A stretch of 64,000 nt of DNA, taken from assembly GCF_042682565.1 (NCBI RefSeq), contig NZ_JBHUIC010000004.1, one strand, 5' to 3'. The notes under the pieces are model-generated. The model was not told the DNA's origin. It made no database searches and saw nothing but the letters and a program-made list of their open reading frames with translations. Source of the DNA: Pistricoccus aurantiacus. GTDB lineage: Bacteria > Pseudomonadota > Gammaproteobacteria > Pseudomonadales > Halomonadaceae. Positions 63,090 to 64,000 of the stretch are shown in pieces. Each line of letters begins with the position of its first letter. Positions within the stretch are counted from its first letter, which is position 1. A program made the position numbers and the translations under genes.

Positions 63090-64000
63090 ATGTATCAGTA
63101 CGATGCCTATGACCAGACCCTCGTCGATGAGCGAGTGGCCCAGTTCAGGGATCAGATGCGCCGTTATCTTGCCGGCGAGATCGGTGAAGCGGAATTTCTT
63201 CCCATTCGCGTGCAGAACGGCCTGTACATCCAGCGCTATGCGCCGATGCTGCGTATCGCAATCCCCTACGGCATGCTGGCCAGCTATCAACTGCGCAAGC
63301 TGGGCGATCTGGCGGAGCGTTTTGACCGCGGCTACGGCCACTTCACCACTCGCACCAACCTGCAGCTCAACTGGCCCAGGCTCGAGGACGTGCCGGACAT
63401 TCTCGCGGAGCTTGCCACGGTGCAGATGCACTCGATCCAGACCAGCGGCAACGATATCCGTAATACCACCACGGACCAGTTCGCCGGCATAGCCAAGGAT
63501 GAAATCGAGGATCCCCGCCCCTGGTGCGAATTGATTCGCCAGTGGTCGACCTTCCATCCGGAATTTTATTTCCTGCCGCGCAAGTTCAAGATCGCCGTTA
63601 CCGGTGCCACCCATGACCGTGCCGCCATCGGCGTTCATGATATCGGTCTACGGATCTACCGCGACGTACATGACGAACTGCGCTTCCAGGTACTGGCGGG
63701 TGGCGGACTCGGCCGCACACCGATGATCGGCGACGTGCTTCACGATGCCCTGCCTTGGGAACATCTGCTGACCTATCTAGAAGCGACGATTCGGGTCTAT
63801 AACCAGTTCGGCCGTCGAGACAACAAGTTCAAGGCGCGCATCAAGATTTTGGTCAAAGCGCTGGGCATCGAGGAGTTTCGTCGTCGGGTGGACGCGGAAT
63901 GGGCGCACATCAAGGACGGTGCTCAGACACTGACCCAGGATGCAGTGGATCATATGAAGCGCTTTTTCGTCGACCCGGCACGTCGTGAAGTTCCCGCTTC
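63090..64000 (+). CDS. cysI: Sulfite/nitrite reductase hemoprotein, Pseudomonas-type CysI (3' end outside window)
   Basis: A partial gene of at least 303 codons, open to the right edge. The N terminus (MYQYDAYDQTLVDERV) and the blocks GYGHFTTRTNLQLNWP, IQTSGNDIRNTTTDQFAG and LPRKFKIAVTG are those of the siroheme-containing sulfite reductase used by Pseudomonas for assimilation. The cluster-binding Cys motif would lie beyond the window. The ATG at 63090 is the first Met of the conserved N terminus. An AT-rich 100-base stretch separates it from metH. Its product, sulfide, feeds the methionine/cysteine pathway. Confidence 0.9.
   Translation, partial: MYQYDAYDQTLVDERVAQFRDQMRRYLAGEIGEAEFLPIRVQNGLYIQRYAPMLRIAIPYGMLASYQLRKLGDLAERFDRGYGHFTTRTNLQLNWPRLEDVPDILAELATVQMHSIQTSGNDIRNTTTDQFAGIAKDEIEDPRPWCELIRQWSTFHPEFYFLPRKFKIAVTGATHDRAAIGVHDIGLRIYRDVHDELRFQVLAGGGLGRTPMIGDVLHDALPWEHLLTYLEATIRVYNQFGRRDNKFKARIKILVKALGIEEFRRRVDAEWAHIKDGAQTLTQDAVDHMKRFFVDPARREVPA

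Noticed and set aside
62956..63492. 178-aa plus-strand frame overlapping cysI
   Set aside because: Out-of-frame with the clear CysI protein from 63090; its translation is rich in Arg, Ser and Pro, typical of a shadow frame.

Overview
The window is chromosomal DNA of a moderately halophilic gammaproteobacterium, most likely a member of the Halomonadaceae. The evidence is a complete ectoine cluster (ectA-ectB-ectC) whose EctA reads as very close to the Halomonas type, a GC-rich composition, and gene orders typical of Pseudomonas-like and Halomonas-like gammaproteobacteria: aspS-yebC-ruvCAB-tolQRAB-pal-cpoB, mtaD-ubiG-mupP, and metH beside a Pseudomonas-type cysI. I see no rRNA, tRNA, CRISPR array or prophage structural genes. 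The identification rests on family recognition by eye; no database search was run.

Layout: 0-3.2 kb, acylphosphatase and a minus-strand operon of 2-hydroxyacid dehydrogenase, sugar kinase and nucleoside hydrolase. 3.4-14.8 kb, zinc-ribbon protein, aspS, yebC, Holliday-junction genes ruvC/ruvA/ruvB, the full Tol-Pal envelope system, and a YciK-type SDR. 15-22.2 kb, CBS-BON protein, mupP-ubiG, methylthioadenosine salvage (mtaD, mtnA), galU and a degenerate UDP-glucose dehydrogenase homologue. 22.2-30.6 kb, sodB, a coiled-coil membrane protein abutting tamA-tamB, and msrA. 30.6-37.6 kb, a minus-strand dipeptide ABC transporter (dppABCDF) with yqaA coupled to its end, and beta-carbonic anhydrase. 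37.7-42 kb, glutathione reductase and ectABC. 42-46.4 kb, an RND efflux pair. 46.5-50 kb, a three-gene envelope set: retropepsin-like lipoprotein, inactive-transglutaminase 7TM protein and RimK-like ATP-grasp ligase. 50-51.7 kb, zur-hisI-yidD and a SufE-like gene.

The accessory part is 51.7-58.2 kb: an AT-rich NRAMP-like transporter lacking the canonical metal-site residues, a tyrosine recombinase preceded by direct repeats, a DUF488 gene, a KfrA-type DNA-binding coiled-coil protein with a palindromic candidate operator, and an FtsH-family protease that looks unlike the usual proteobacterial housekeeping FtsH. The window closes with nfuA, metH and the 5' part of cysI, which runs off the right edge.

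The best candidates for new biology are the lipoprotein-protease/7TM/ATP-grasp trio (46.5-50 kb), the UDP-glucose dehydrogenase homologue with Asn in place of its catalytic Cys (20.9-22.2 kb), the coiled-coil protein in front of TamAB (23.1 kb), and the transporter/recombinase/KfrA region (51.9-56.3 kb).
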